A DNA stretch of 64,000 nt, taken from Pseudomonadota bacterium (GTDB taxonomy: Bacteria; Pseudomonadota; Gammaproteobacteria; Burkholderiales; Burkholderiaceae_C). The position numbers and the translations under genes are program-made. Where the stretch lies: NCBI GenBank assembly GCA_023387335.1, contig JAEWIF010000004.1:327934-391933 (forward strand), read 5' to 3'. Positions 34,119 to 42,003 of this stretch are shown piece after piece (within the stretch, counting starts at the first letter, position 1; the number at the start of each line of letters is the position of its first letter). A model generated the notes under the pieces. The model was given only the letters and a program-made list of their open reading frames with translations. It was not told the DNA's origin and made no database searches.

Positions 34119-34985
34119 ATGCCAGCAGACGACGAGCAGCAGCGTTGGCGCGAATGGATCGGCCGCACCGAGACGATCCCCGACGCCATCCATCCGACGC
34201 CGGTGATGGCGCTCAACGCGACGCTCGACCGCGAGCCCGTCGCGGAGCCCGGATCGCCGCTGCCGCCGCTGTGGCACTGGCTCTATTTCCTGCCGCGCCA
34301 TCGCCAATCGGAGATCGGTGCCGACGGACATGCCAAGCGCGGCGGCTTCCTGCCGCCCGTGCCGCTGCCGCGCCGCATGTGGGCGGCCGGGCGCTTCGAG
34401 TTCCGCTCGCCGATCCGGGTGGGTGATGCGGTCGAGCGCCGCTCCACCATCGAGAACGTGACGAACAAGAGCGGGCGCACCGGCCAGCTGGTCTTCGTCA
34501 CGGTGCGCCACGAGGTGTTCCGCAACGGCGCGGCCGATGCCGCGCTGGTCGAGCACCACGACATCGTCTACCGCGACGCGCCCCAGCCCGGCGACCCGGT
34601 GTCGCCGCCGCAGAAGCCGGAGCTCTCGCCGGCGTGGCGCCGCGAGATCGTGCCCGACGACGTGCTGCTGTTCCGCTACTCGGCGCTCACGTTCAACGGC
34701 CACCGCATCCACTACGACCGCCGCTACGTCACCGAGGTGGAAGGCTATCCGGGGCTCATCGTGCACGGCCCGCTGATCGCCACGCTGCTGATGGACCTGC
34801 TGCGGCGCGAACGGCCCGACGCCGACGTCGCGACATTCCAGTTCCGGGCGGTGCGGCCCACGTTCGACCTCCATCCGTTCCACCTGAACGGCCAGCCCTC
34901 GCCCGACGGCCGCACGATCCGGCTGTGGGCGCAGGACCATGAGGGCTGGCTGACGATGGACGCGACGGCCACGCTGCGCCCCTGA
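34119..34985 (+). CDS. Hotdog-fold dehydratase, FAS1/HTD2-like (MaoC superfamily)
   Basis: A 288-residue protein with two hotdog domains. The N-terminal half (about 1-130, with WHWLYFLP and GGFLPPVPLPRRMWAAG) is FAS1-like; the C-terminal half (about 165-285) carries FRYSALTFNGHRIHYDRRY and GLIVHGPL, in which Asn/His are the usual hydratase residues. Members include mesaconyl-C4-CoA hydratase and HTD2-like 3-hydroxyacyl dehydratases; I cannot tell which. The start ATG 34119 has GGAG six bases upstream. It converges with the Rieske oxygenase gene. Probably an acyl-CoA hydratase in a degradation pathway. Confidence 0.82.
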   Translation: MPADDEQQRWREWIGRTETIPDAIHPTPVMALNATLDREPVAEPGSPLPPLWHWLYFLPRHRQSEIGADGHAKRGGFLPPVPLPRRMWAAGRFEFRSPIRVGDAVERRSTIENVTNKSGRTGQLVFVTVRHEVFRNGAADAALVEHHDIVYRDAPQPGDPVSPPQKPELSPAWRREIVPDDVLLFRYSALTFNGHRIHYDRRYVTEVEGYPGLIVHGPLIATLLMDLLRRERPDADVATFQFRAVRPTFDLHPFHLNGQPSPDGRTIRLWAQDHEGWLTMDATATLRP

Positions 34986-35002
34986 GGCGCGATCCCCGCG
35001 CT

Positions 35003-36217
35003 TCAGTCCTCGAGGAAGTTGCCCGCGGTGAACGCCACGGGTGGCACATCGGGATCGAAGCTCACGCCCGCCGGATCGCCGCCGGCGGCCACCACTTCCA
35101 GCTGCTTCTGCAGCATGCGGCGCAGCATCACGATGCCGCGGTCCGTCGTGGCGAGGTGCTCTTCCGAGTGCCTGGCGATCGCGCCCTGGCTCACCATCGC
35201 CTCGTAGTCGCCCGGGAACTGCTGGTGTTCGGCCTCGGTGAGCTCCTCCCACAGCTTGCCGTTCAGCCGTGAGCGCATGCGGGTGAGGTCTCCTTCCTGC
35301 CGCACGCGGCCGACCACGTAGATGCGGAAGCTGTGGTCGTCGATCGGCAGCACCCAGCCGATCGATTCGACCGGCCCGTAGCTGCCCACGCGCGGGCTCG
35401 GGATCACGCGCAGCGTCGGCAGGCCCGCTTCGCTGATGCGCCGGAAGGTCTTGCCGTCGGGCATCCGGCGGATCGAGATCGTCCGCACGCTCTGCGGCTG
35501 CGGCTCCCAGCTCACCTGCGGCATCAGCGCCATCTGCTCCACGAACTGCGTGCCGCTGAACGAACCGTGCAGGATCACCACGTGGAAGGGATCGACCAGG
35601 TTCTCGTAGTGCTGCAGCCAGTTGCACGGAATGATTTGGGGTCCGCCGCCGCCGATGCTGTTGGCGTTGGTCTCCAGGAACTCGCCCTCTTCCAGCTGCT
35701 CGAGGCACTCGTAGCGCGGCAGCACCGGCTTGCGCTCGGGCGGGCCCATGTACGCCCACACCAGGCCGTACAGCTCCTCCACCGGGTACCAGGGCTGGCG
35801 CACGCGATCGCGCGCGCGTCCACCTTCCGGTTCGCACGGCTGCTCCACGCATCGGCCCTGCACGTCGAACAGCCAGCCGTGGTAGCAGCAGCGGATGCCG
35901 CGCTCTTCCACCTTGCCGAAGTAGAGCGAGGCGCCGCGGTGCGCGCAGTGCGGGTAGACGAGTCCGGGCCGGCCGGTCTTGTCGCGGAACAGGATCAGGT
36001 CCTCGCCCAGCACGCGCACCTGGCGCGGCGTGTCCGTCGCGTCCGCGGCGAGGCCGATCGGATGCCAGTAACGGCGCAGCAGTTCGCCCATCGGCGTGCC
36101 GGGGCCGACCTCGGTGAGCTCCTTGCGCGAAGTGGGCGTCGGCCGGCCGTAAGCAGTACCGGTGTCGACCTCGATCGGGATGACGCGCCGCGGCGCGCCG
36201 GAGACGGTGTCGTTCAT
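35003..36217 (-). CDS. Rieske non-haem iron oxygenase, large subunit
   Basis: A 404-residue oxygenase. The Rieske [2Fe-2S] ligands are in CAHRG and, 17 residues later, CCYHGW (C-x-H and C-x2-H). The mononuclear iron site is DPFHVVILH (DxxHxxxxH), preceded by NWLQHYENLVDP, which supplies the bridging Asp. This places it with phthalate- or vanillate-type ring-hydroxylating or demethylating oxygenases. No reductase or ferredoxin gene is adjacent, so electrons must come from elsewhere. It follows the Bug-protein gene by 7 bases on the same strand. The substrate is probably an aromatic acid or its methyl ether; that is inference. Confidence 0.88.
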   Translation of the reverse strand: MNDTVSGAPRRVIPIEVDTGTAYGRPTPTSRKELTEVGPGTPMGELLRRYWHPIGLAADATDTPRQVRVLGEDLILFRDKTGRPGLVYPHCAHRGASLYFGKVEERGIRCCYHGWLFDVQGRCVEQPCEPEGGRARDRVRQPWYPVEELYGLVWAYMGPPERKPVLPRYECLEQLEEGEFLETNANSIGGGGPQIIPCNWLQHYENLVDPFHVVILHGSFSGTQFVEQMALMPQVSWEPQPQSVRTISIRRMPDGKTFRRISEAGLPTLRVIPSPRVGSYGPVESIGWVLPIDDHSFRIYVVGRVRQEGDLTRMRSRLNGKLWEELTEAEHQQFPGDYEAMVSQGAIARHSEEHLATTDRGIVMLRRMLQKQLEVVAAGGDPAGVSFDPDVPPVAFTAGNFLED

Positions 36218-36224
36218 GCGGTTC

Positions 36225-37208
36225 TCAGTCGGCGGTGACGCCCGCGGCCTTGATCAGCTCGGCCATGCGGGGATAGTCGGCGCGGTAGCGCTCGATGAAC
36301 TGGGCGGGCGTATTGCCCAGCGGCTCGAAGCCGAACGCGGTCAGGCGCGCCTGCACGTCGGGCATCTGCGTGATCTCGCGCAGCGCGCTCACCCAGGACT
36401 GCGACACCGCGTCGGGCAGCCGGGCCGGGCCGTACACGCCGATCCAGCTGTCGATGTCGAAGCCCTGGAAGCCCTGCTCCTTGAAGGTGGCGACCTGGGG
36501 CATGGTGGACACGCGGCTGGTGCCGGTGATGCCCAGCACCTTCATCTTGCCGGCCTGCGTGTGGTTGCGCGCGCTCGCGGGGTTGGCCCACGCGAAGTCC
36601 AGCGTCTCGCCGAACAGGTCGTTGTGGGCCGACGATTCCGACTTGTAGGCGGCGTGGATCAGGTTCGTGCCGGTCTGCCGCTTCAGCAGTTCGCCGAACA
36701 GGTGGGCGGTGGAGCCCGTGCCCCAGGTTCCGTACGTCATCCCGCGCGGCTGCTTCTTCGCGTACTCCACGAACTCGCGCACGTTGGAATAGGGCGCATT
36801 GGCGCGCGCCACCAGCATCGGCCCGCCGGTGGCCAGCATCGACAGCGGCGTGAAGTCCTTGACCGCGTCGTAGGGCAGCTTGGGTTGCAGGATCGCGTTG
36901 TTGACGTGCGTGAGCGGCAGCGTGAACAGGACCGTGTGGCCGTCGGGCGCGGCCTTGGCGACGAGGTCCGCGGCGAGGATGCCGCTCGCGCCCGGCCGCG
37001 GCTCGATCACCACCGGCTGGCCCCAGCGCGCGGCGAGCTTGTCGCCGTACACGCGCGCCAGCGTGTCGATCGGGCCGCCCGCGGTGCCGAACGGCACCAT
37101 GCGCACCGGCCGCGAGGGGAAGGCGGGGCCTTGCGCGAGCGCCGGCATCGCCGACGTCGCGAGACCGGCGCCGGCCGCGGCCATCCACTGTCTCCTGCTC
37201 AGCTGCAT
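36225..37208 (-). CDS. Bug/TctC-type tricarboxylate-binding protein
   Basis: A 327-residue periplasmic binding protein. The N-terminus has a twin-arginine-like signal (LSRRQWMAAAGAG) cleaved near ALAQG. The Bug hallmarks FPSRPVRMVPFGTAGG, a GILAADLVAKAAPDGHTVL segment and YGTWGTGSTAHL are clear. ATG 37208 fits with AGGAGACGAG upstream; the longer frame is unlikely. TctA/B membrane subunits are absent, as is common for Bug proteins in this group. It is co-transcribed with the Rieske oxygenase and diverges from a LysR gene, so it may capture the oxygenase substrate. Confidence 0.9.
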   Translation of the reverse strand: MQLSRRQWMAAAGAGLATSAMPALAQGPAFPSRPVRMVPFGTAGGPIDTLARVYGDKLAARWGQPVVIEPRPGASGILAADLVAKAAPDGHTVLFTLPLTHVNNAILQPKLPYDAVKDFTPLSMLATGGPMLVARANAPYSNVREFVEYAKKQPRGMTYGTWGTGSTAHLFGELLKRQTGTNLIHAAYKSESSAHNDLFGETLDFAWANPASARNHTQAGKMKVLGITGTSRVSTMPQVATFKEQGFQGFDIDSWIGVYGPARLPDAVSQSWVSALREITQMPDVQARLTAFGFEPLGNTPAQFIERYRADYPRMAELIKAAGVTAD

Positions 37209-37228
37209 ACTCGTCTCCTGTGTTGGTA

Positions 37229-37241
37229 TCGGTAAAGCCGA
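37229..37241. promoter_or_regulatory. LysR-type T-N11-A box between Bug and LysR genes
   Basis: The dyad TCGG-N5-CCGA lies in the 86-base gap between the divergent Bug and LysR genes and has the T-N11-A form typical of LysR binding sites. Flanking GGT/ACC bases extend the symmetry with a one-base shift. It is close to the Bug start codon. Binding is inferred. Confidence 0.4.
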
Positions 37242-37294
37242 CCATGGTGGGCCGCCCCCGGGCGCCACGCAATTCGAACGTTTGGATATGAGCC

Positions 37295-38206
37295 ATGCCC
37301 CAGCGTGATATCCGCAGCCTCGACGTCGCCATGCTGCGCACGTTCGACGCGCTGATGCGCGAGCGCAGCGTGTCGCGCGCGGCGGGGCGGCTCTTCCTGA
37401 GCCAGCCGGCCGTCAGCGCGTCGCTCAACCGGCTGCGCGAGGTGCTGGGCGATCCGCTGTTCACGCGCACCTCGCACGGCATCGTGCCGACCGCGCGCGC
37501 CCATGCACTGGCGCCGCAGGTGGCGCGCGTGCTGGCCGACATCGCGGCCCTGCTCGAAGGCGACAGCTTCGAGCCGTCGCGCAGCCAGCGCGTGTTCCGC
37601 GTGGCCGGCTCGGACCACGCCAGCCGGCTGGTGCTGCCGGAGCTCTCGCGCCGGCTCGTGGAAGCCGGCTCGCAGGCGCGCATCCACTGGGTGCCGCCGG
37701 GCCCGTGGTCGCTGGCCGAGCACCTGCATCAGCGCGAGCTCGACCTGGCGGTGGTCGCGCGAATCCGTCGGCCGCAGGACATCGAGACCCAGGTGCTGTA
37801 CGAGGACCACTACGTGCTCGTGATGCGCCGCGACCATCCGCGCGCGGGCGAGCCGGTGACGATGGAAAGCTTCTGCGCGACGCCGCAGGTGTTCCTGGGC
37901 TACGGCACTTCGACGCTGGACGACACGATCGACGAGACGCTGCGCCGGGCGGGGCACGCGCGCCTGGCGCAACTGGCGGTCAGCAGCTTCGGGCAGATCG
38001 TCCACCAGCTGCTGCACAGCGACCACGCGGCGGTGCTGGGCCGGCGCGTCGCGCTGCACTACGCCGAGCAGTTGTGCATCCGCGAACTGCCGTTCGACCT
38101 GCCGCGCTATGAGTCGCTGCTGTGCTGGTCGCGCGGCGCGCAGGCGGACCCGGGCATCACCTGGCTGCGCGAGCAGGTGGCCGACATCGTCGGATCGGTT
38201 GCGTGA
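37295..38206 (+). CDS. LysR-family transcriptional regulator
   Basis: A 303-residue regulator. The helix-turn-helix is at about residues 12-65 (MLRTFDALMRERSVSRAAGRLFLSQPAVS). The substrate-binding half spans about 90-300 and resembles NodD/DntR-type members acting on aromatic compounds. Divergent placement against the Bug-Rieske pair and the T-N11-A box between them suggest that it controls that pair. The inducer is unknown. Confidence 0.9.
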   Translation: MPQRDIRSLDVAMLRTFDALMRERSVSRAAGRLFLSQPAVSASLNRLREVLGDPLFTRTSHGIVPTARAHALAPQVARVLADIAALLEGDSFEPSRSQRVFRVAGSDHASRLVLPELSRRLVEAGSQARIHWVPPGPWSLAEHLHQRELDLAVVARIRRPQDIETQVLYEDHYVLVMRRDHPRAGEPVTMESFCATPQVFLGYGTSTLDDTIDETLRRAGHARLAQLAVSSFGQIVHQLLHSDHAAVLGRRVALHYAEQLCIRELPFDLPRYESLLCWSRGAQADPGITWLREQVADIVGSVA

Positions 38207-38214
38207 GGGGGGAG

Positions 38215-38290
38215 TGGCGCGGCTGGCGGGGATCGAACCCACGACCCTTGGCTTCGGAGGCCAATACTCTATCCACTGAGCTACAGCCGC
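38215..38290 (-). tRNA. tRNA-Arg (CCG anticodon), CCA encoded
   Basis: A 76-nt cloverleaf on the minus strand. Acceptor GCGGCTG pairs with CAGCCGC, followed by G73 and an encoded CCA. The anticodon loop CTCCGAA lies between TTGGC and GCCAA, giving anticodon CCG for the CGG codon. The T-arm GGGTTCGATCCCC is normal. It lies between the LysR gene and the cytochrome gene. Confidence 0.95.
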
Positions 38291-38364
38291 ACGGGACAGG
38301 CGCGCATTATCGCCCATCGCGACGGGCCGCGCCGGGTGGCTCAGGAGCGCCGGGGGTCGACAGC

Positions 38365-38370
38365 TATAAT
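38365..38370 (+). promoter_or_regulatory. -10 box for the cytochrome c gene
   Basis: A TATAAT hexamer 50 bases before the cytochrome start, with no strong -35 upstream. A TTGACA at 38382-38387 could be the -35 of a second start site, but its -10 would be poor. Modest evidence only. Confidence 0.4.
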
Positions 38371-38419
38371 CGAAGGTTGTTTTGACACGTCAAGCACCAG
38401 AAATTTTCTTGAGGACGCC

Positions 38420-39337
38420 ATGAGCGACAGCACGCAGGAAGAAGCCCACACCGGCCCGATCAAGACGCCCAAGCAGCTGCTGTTGGCGGTGTTCCTGTCG
38501 TTCGTGATCCCGGTGCTGATCATCATGGGCTTCGTGGCCTACGTGGCCTCCGAGAACAAGCCCGCCGGCACGACCCAGGCCGAGACCTACGCCCTCGGCG
38601 GCGTCTCGGCGCAGGACGTGCAGCGCGGCGTGACCGAGCGCATCCGCAAGGTCGGCACCGTGGAGATCCGCGACGCCAACCGTCCGCTCAAGCCGGGCGC
38701 CGAGGTGTTCAAGGCGCAGTGCGCGGCCTGCCACGAGACGGGCGCCGCGGGCGCGCCGAAGATCGGTGACGCGGGCGCCTGGGCCCCCCGCATCAAGACC
38801 GGCTTCGATGCGCTGGTCAATTCCGCGCTGAAGGGCAAGGGCGGCATGCCCGCGCAAGGCGGCGGCGATCACGAGGACGTGGAGATCGCCCGTGCCGTGG
38901 CCTTCATGGCCAACGCCGGTGGCGCCAAGTTCGAAGAACCCCAGCGTGCGCAGGCGAAGGCCGCGGCCGATGCCGCGTCCGCTCCCGCCGCAGCGGCGCC
39001 CGCTGCTGCCGCGCCCGCAGCCGTTTCCGCTCCGCAAGTGGCCGCCGCTCCGGCTGCGGCCGCGGCTCCCGCGGCTCCGCAAGCCGCATCCGCCGGCGCC
39101 GGCGCCGGTGAAGCGCTGTACAAGCAGGCTTGCATGGCCTGCCACGCCGCGGGCGTGGCCGGAGCCCCCAAGCTGGGCGACAAGGCCGCCTGGGCGCCGC
39201 GCATCGCTCAAGGCGTGCCGGCGCTGGTGCAGTCCGCGATCAAGGGCAAGGGTGCGATGCCTCCCAAGGGCGGCAGCTCCGCTTCCGACGCCGACCTGCG
39301 CGCGGCCGTGGAATACATGGTCGGCGCGTCGAAGTAA
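38420..39337 (+). CDS. Membrane-anchored diheme cytochrome c (c5-like tandem domains)
   Basis: A 305-residue protein. An N-terminal membrane helix (about residues 25-47, LLLAVFLSFVIPVLIIMGFV) anchors it; there is no cleavage site. Two homologous cytochrome c domains follow with haem sites CAACH (about residue 105) and CMACH (about 240), each followed by GAPK(I/L)GD, AWAPRI, LKGKG(G/A)MP-type methionine ligand segments and an MxN/MVG end. A 45-residue Ala/Pro linker joins them. The repeats arose by internal duplication. It probably shuttles electrons in the periplasm to an oxidase. A clear terminator follows. Confidence 0.9.
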   Translation: MSDSTQEEAHTGPIKTPKQLLLAVFLSFVIPVLIIMGFVAYVASENKPAGTTQAETYALGGVSAQDVQRGVTERIRKVGTVEIRDANRPLKPGAEVFKAQCAACHETGAAGAPKIGDAGAWAPRIKTGFDALVNSALKGKGGMPAQGGGDHEDVEIARAVAFMANAGGAKFEEPQRAQAKAAADAASAPAAAAPAAAAPAAVSAPQVAAAPAAAAAPAAPQAASAGAGAGEALYKQACMACHAAGVAGAPKLGDKAAWAPRIAQGVPALVQSAIKGKGAMPPKGGSSASDADLRAAVEYMVGASK

Positions 39338-39360
39338 GCCTCACGCGCTCACGAGCAAAA

Positions 39361-39384
39361 GCCGGTCACCGACCGGCTTTTTTT
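39361..39384 (+). terminator. Intrinsic terminator after the cytochrome gene
   Basis: A 7-bp stem GCCGGTC/GACCGGC with an ACC loop followed by seven T. Four A precede the stem, so it may also work for the convergent gene on the minus strand. Confidence 0.9.
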
Positions 39385-39392
39385 GTGGGCGC

Positions 39393-39941
39393 TCAGGACT
39401 CGGCCGGCGCTCGATTCGCGGCCTTCGCCGCGGCGGGGCTGGTGACGAAGCCGAAGCGCCCCGGCAGCTCTTGCGAGGCCACGGTCTCCGGCTGCCAGCG
39501 GCCCGCCTCCACCCATTCGCCCGCCACGTGCATGTCCAGCGTGTGCACCAGGCCCAGGCCGGCGTCGGTGTCGGCGAAGAGCCGTCCTTGCTCATCGACC
39601 AGGCTGCCTCGCACGTGCACCTGCCGCTGCGTGTGCGTCTCCACCTGGTCGTCGCCGGACAGGCGAAGGATCCAGGGCGCGACTTCCAGCTCCACGTAGA
39701 CGCGCTGCGGCCCGTTCTGGAAGAACCAGCAGCCGGCCTCGTCGCGCTCGTAGTTGCGGTGGATGAACTCGATCAGCTTGGCATGCCGCAGCACCGCGCC
39801 GCGCGACTGCGGAAAGGGCCCGGCCGCCTGCACGCGGTCGTCCCGCATGTACCAGCCGCCGCGCGCGTCCAGCCCCAGCCAGCCGTAGCAGTGCGGCACG
39901 TTGGGCCACTTGGCGATGGCCTGGCGAACGATGTCGTCCAT
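39393..39941 (-). CDS. Conserved hypothetical protein (betaproteobacterial DUF family)
   Basis: A 182-residue soluble protein that I recognise as a conserved family in Burkholderiales but cannot name reliably. It starts MDDIVRQAIAKWPNVPHCYGWLGLDARGGWYMRDD and has the segments LIEFIHRNYERDEAGCWFFQNGPQRVYVELE in the middle. No signal peptide, membrane helix or enzyme motif is visible. The last 25 residues are Ala-rich and probably disordered. It lies 28 bases before the TauE gene end on the same strand and faces the cytochrome terminator. Confidence 0.78.
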   Translation of the reverse strand: MDDIVRQAIAKWPNVPHCYGWLGLDARGGWYMRDDRVQAAGPFPQSRGAVLRHAKLIEFIHRNYERDEAGCWFFQNGPQRVYVELEVAPWILRLSGDDQVETHTQRQVHVRGSLVDEQGRLFADTDAGLGLVHTLDMHVAGEWVEAGRWQPETVASQELPGRFGFVTSPAAAKAANRAPAES

Positions 39942-39969
39942 CGCCCGATTATGGAAGCGCGCGAACGGC

Positions 39970-40728
39970 TCAGCGGAGGAACGCGTCGTAGCCGGTCTTG
40001 CAGATGAGCGCCGTCACCACCAGCAGGAACATCAAGCGCACGAAGCCCGCACCGTGGCGCAGCGCCAGGCGCGTGCCCAGCAGGCTGCCGGCGACGTTGG
40101 CCACCGCCAGCGCGATCGCGTAGTTCCACCACACGTGGCCCTTCCACGCGAAGAGGCTCAGCGCCGCCAGGTTGGTGGCGGTATTGACCAGCTTGGCCGA
40201 CGCCGACGCATGCAGGAAGTCGTAGCCCAGCCAGCGCACGAACAGGAACACCAGGAAGCTGCCGGTGCCGGGGCCGAAGAAACCGTCGTAGAAGCCCAGG
40301 ACCAGGCCGATCGCACCGGCGGCGATGGCTTCGGTGCGCGGCGCCAGCGTCGGCGCGTGGTGCGCGCCCAGGTGCTTCTTCGCCAATGTGTACGCCAGCA
40401 CCGCCAGCAGGACGAACGGCAGCACCTTGCGCAGGAACCCCGGCGAGATGACCGTCACCGCCCAGGCGCCCGTGAAGGCGCCGACCAGGCCGCACACGGC
40501 AGCGGGGACCATCGCATGCCAGTGCAGCGTCACGCGCCGGCTGAACTGGATCGCCGCGATGGACGTGCCCCAGATCGAGGCGCTCTTGTTGATGCCGAAG
40601 AGCGTCGCGGGGTGCGTATTGGGAAGGATGGCGAAGAGCGCGGGCACCAGGATCAGGCCGCCGCCACCCACGATGGCATCCACGAAACCGGCCAGCAGCG
40701 AGGCCACGGCCATCCACAACAAATCCAT
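39970..40728 (-). CDS. TauE/SafE-family sulfite or anion exporter-like permease
   Basis: A 252-residue membrane protein with about eight hydrophobic helices. It begins MDLLWMAVASLLAGFVDAIVGGGGLI, the typical TauE/SafE first repeat with a glycine-rich turn, and carries the second repeat GAIGLVLGFYDGFFGPGTGSF. Family members move sulfite, sulfoacetate, taurine products or other organic anions. The start ATG 40728 fits the family N-terminus; the frame continues upstream through a terminator and is not coding there. Substrate is unknown. Confidence 0.88.
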   Translation of the reverse strand: MDLLWMAVASLLAGFVDAIVGGGGLILVPALFAILPNTHPATLFGINKSASIWGTSIAAIQFSRRVTLHWHAMVPAAVCGLVGAFTGAWAVTVISPGFLRKVLPFVLLAVLAYTLAKKHLGAHHAPTLAPRTEAIAAGAIGLVLGFYDGFFGPGTGSFLVFLFVRWLGYDFLHASASAKLVNTATNLAALSLFAWKGHVWWNYAIALAVANVAGSLLGTRLALRHGAGFVRLMFLLVVTALICKTGYDAFLR

Positions 40729-41154
40729 TGGCCCGATTTTCCCATCGCGCGGATGAGCTTGCGGGTGCGCCCCGAAAACAAAAGGGCGCCGGGGTGAGCC
40801 GGCGCCCTGCAACGCATCTTCGATGCCTTTGGCGATCGTTGTGGTGTTCTCTCTTTGTCTCCTCGGCCCCTCGCCCTTCGCGGAACGTGTCCGCTTGCGA
40901 GTGCTGGGAATGTAGGCCTTCGCACTCCCGTAGTGCATCGGGATTTTCCCGGTCCAGGTCGGGCCACATGGCTCAGCCGGACCTGTCCCGGGCGTTTGCA
41001 TGCCAATACGGATCAGTCAGATCATGATGTTCCGGCTGACCCGAAGGAGCCATCGCCCGCGTTGGAGCCTCGCTACGGGTCGCGCGCTTCCAGCCGTCGC
41101 GCTGCTATATAGTGGGTCGCGGCCCCTCGAGGGCCGTTTCTTCAACAGGCGTCC
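40729..41154. other. 426-bp gap without a convincing gene; possible minus-strand leader or small RNA
   Basis: No open frame here looks like a protein. On the minus strand there are several inverted repeats (for example GAGTGC/GCACTC around 40890-40926 and GCGGA/TCCGC around 40880-40893), a Shine-Dalgarno-like AGGAGACA at about 40855-40862, and the intrinsic terminator at 40774-40807. This fits a structured leader, a small RNA, or the remains of a deleted gene. On the plus strand TATATA at 41106-41111 may be the -10 of the following gene. Confidence 0.4.
40774..40807 (-). terminator. Intrinsic terminator on the minus strand upstream of tauE-like gene
   Basis: A 9-bp stem GGGCGCCGG/CCGGCGCCC (40784-40807) followed on the minus strand by TTTTGTTTT. 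It ends a minus-strand transcript that starts somewhere in 40810-41150, yet no convincing gene is there. It lies 46 bases before the permease start. Confidence 0.75.
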
Positions 41155-42003
41155 ATGCAAGCCAGTCCGCGGCGGCCCACCGACAAGTTCTTCTCCCATC
41201 CCGCCGCGCTGCGTTCCCTCGTGTTCGCGGCCATGGCCGCCGCCCTGGTGCCCGCGCAGGCGCAGGACACGCCGGTGGAATTCACCGGAACCGCGTCGCT
41301 CTCGCATCGCAAGCTGGTCGAGCGCACGCCCGCCGGCGCCAACCTGCTCACCGAACGCGGCCCGATGGCGCACCTGCAGCTGCAGGCCGTGCGTCCGCTC
41401 GCCGACGGCCAGGCCCTGGGACTGCGCGCCCAGTTCGGCGGCGCGCACCTGGACTACGACGGCCAGACCCAGGCCGGCGTGCCGCTGACCACCACCACCC
41501 GCCAGGCCGAGGCCGGCGCCGACCTGATGTGGCGCCCCCACGCGCCCGCCGCGTGGGGCGAGGGCTGGCTCACGTTCGGCGTGCTGGCCAACCGGCGGAT
41601 GATCTACAGCACGCCGATCGCGGGCGGCCTGGACGAGGAGTCCTCGGCGGCGCTGCTGGGCGTGCGCTGGCGCAGCCCCGCGTTCGCGCCGGTCGCGCGC
41701 TGGAAAGCCCATGTGGAAGCCGAAGCGCGCACCAGCGTGTGGCATCGGCTGGACGTGGATTTCCACGGCCTGCTGGACAAGACCCACTTCGAAGCGGCGC
41801 GCAAGCGCATGCTGACCCTGCGCGTGCTCGCCTCGCCGGCGGACTCGCCCTGGGAATGGGGCCTGGAGTGGTCAGGCCTGTGGCAGCCCCCCAGCAAGTC
41901 GGTGGGCGTGTCGCGCGGCGGCGTGCCGATGGCCGGCACCACGGTGCACCAGCCGGAGCTGGCGATGCGCGACCTGACGCTGCGCGTCGGCCGCCGCTTC
42001 TAG
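41155..42003 (+). CDS. Uncharacterised exported protein, probable outer-membrane beta-barrel
   Basis: A 282-residue protein of unknown function. A signal peptide ends near PAQAQ (residue 37). The mature part alternates polar and hydrophobic residues in short strands, such as GTASLSHRKLVE, LQLQAVRPLA and WLTFGVLANRRMIY, and ends in GRRF with the C-terminal phenylalanine favoured by the BAM machinery. These traits suggest a small outer-membrane barrel of about 12 strands. Its last four bases overlap the convergent GMC oxidoreductase gene. No partner is evident. Confidence 0.65.
   Translation: MQASPRRPTDKFFSHPAALRSLVFAAMAAALVPAQAQDTPVEFTGTASLSHRKLVERTPAGANLLTERGPMAHLQLQAVRPLADGQALGLRAQFGGAHLDYDGQTQAGVPLTTTTRQAEAGADLMWRPHAPAAWGEGWLTFGVLANRRMIYSTPIAGGLDEESSAALLGVRWRSPAFAPVARWKAHVEAEARTSVWHRLDVDFHGLLDKTHFEAARKRMLTLRVLASPADSPWEWGLEWSGLWQPPSKSVGVSRGGVPMAGTTVHQPELAMRDLTLRVGRRF

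Noticed and set aside
40729..41001. An N-terminal extension of the TauE permease to 41001
   Set aside because: It would run through the intrinsic terminator hairpin and lacks any hydrophobic or conserved segment; the family start is at 40728.
40729..41154. Known ncRNA classes (SRP RNA, tmRNA, RNase P RNA, common riboswitches)
   Set aside because: Signature motifs that I know for these were not found on either strand; 6S RNA could not be tested without a covariance model.
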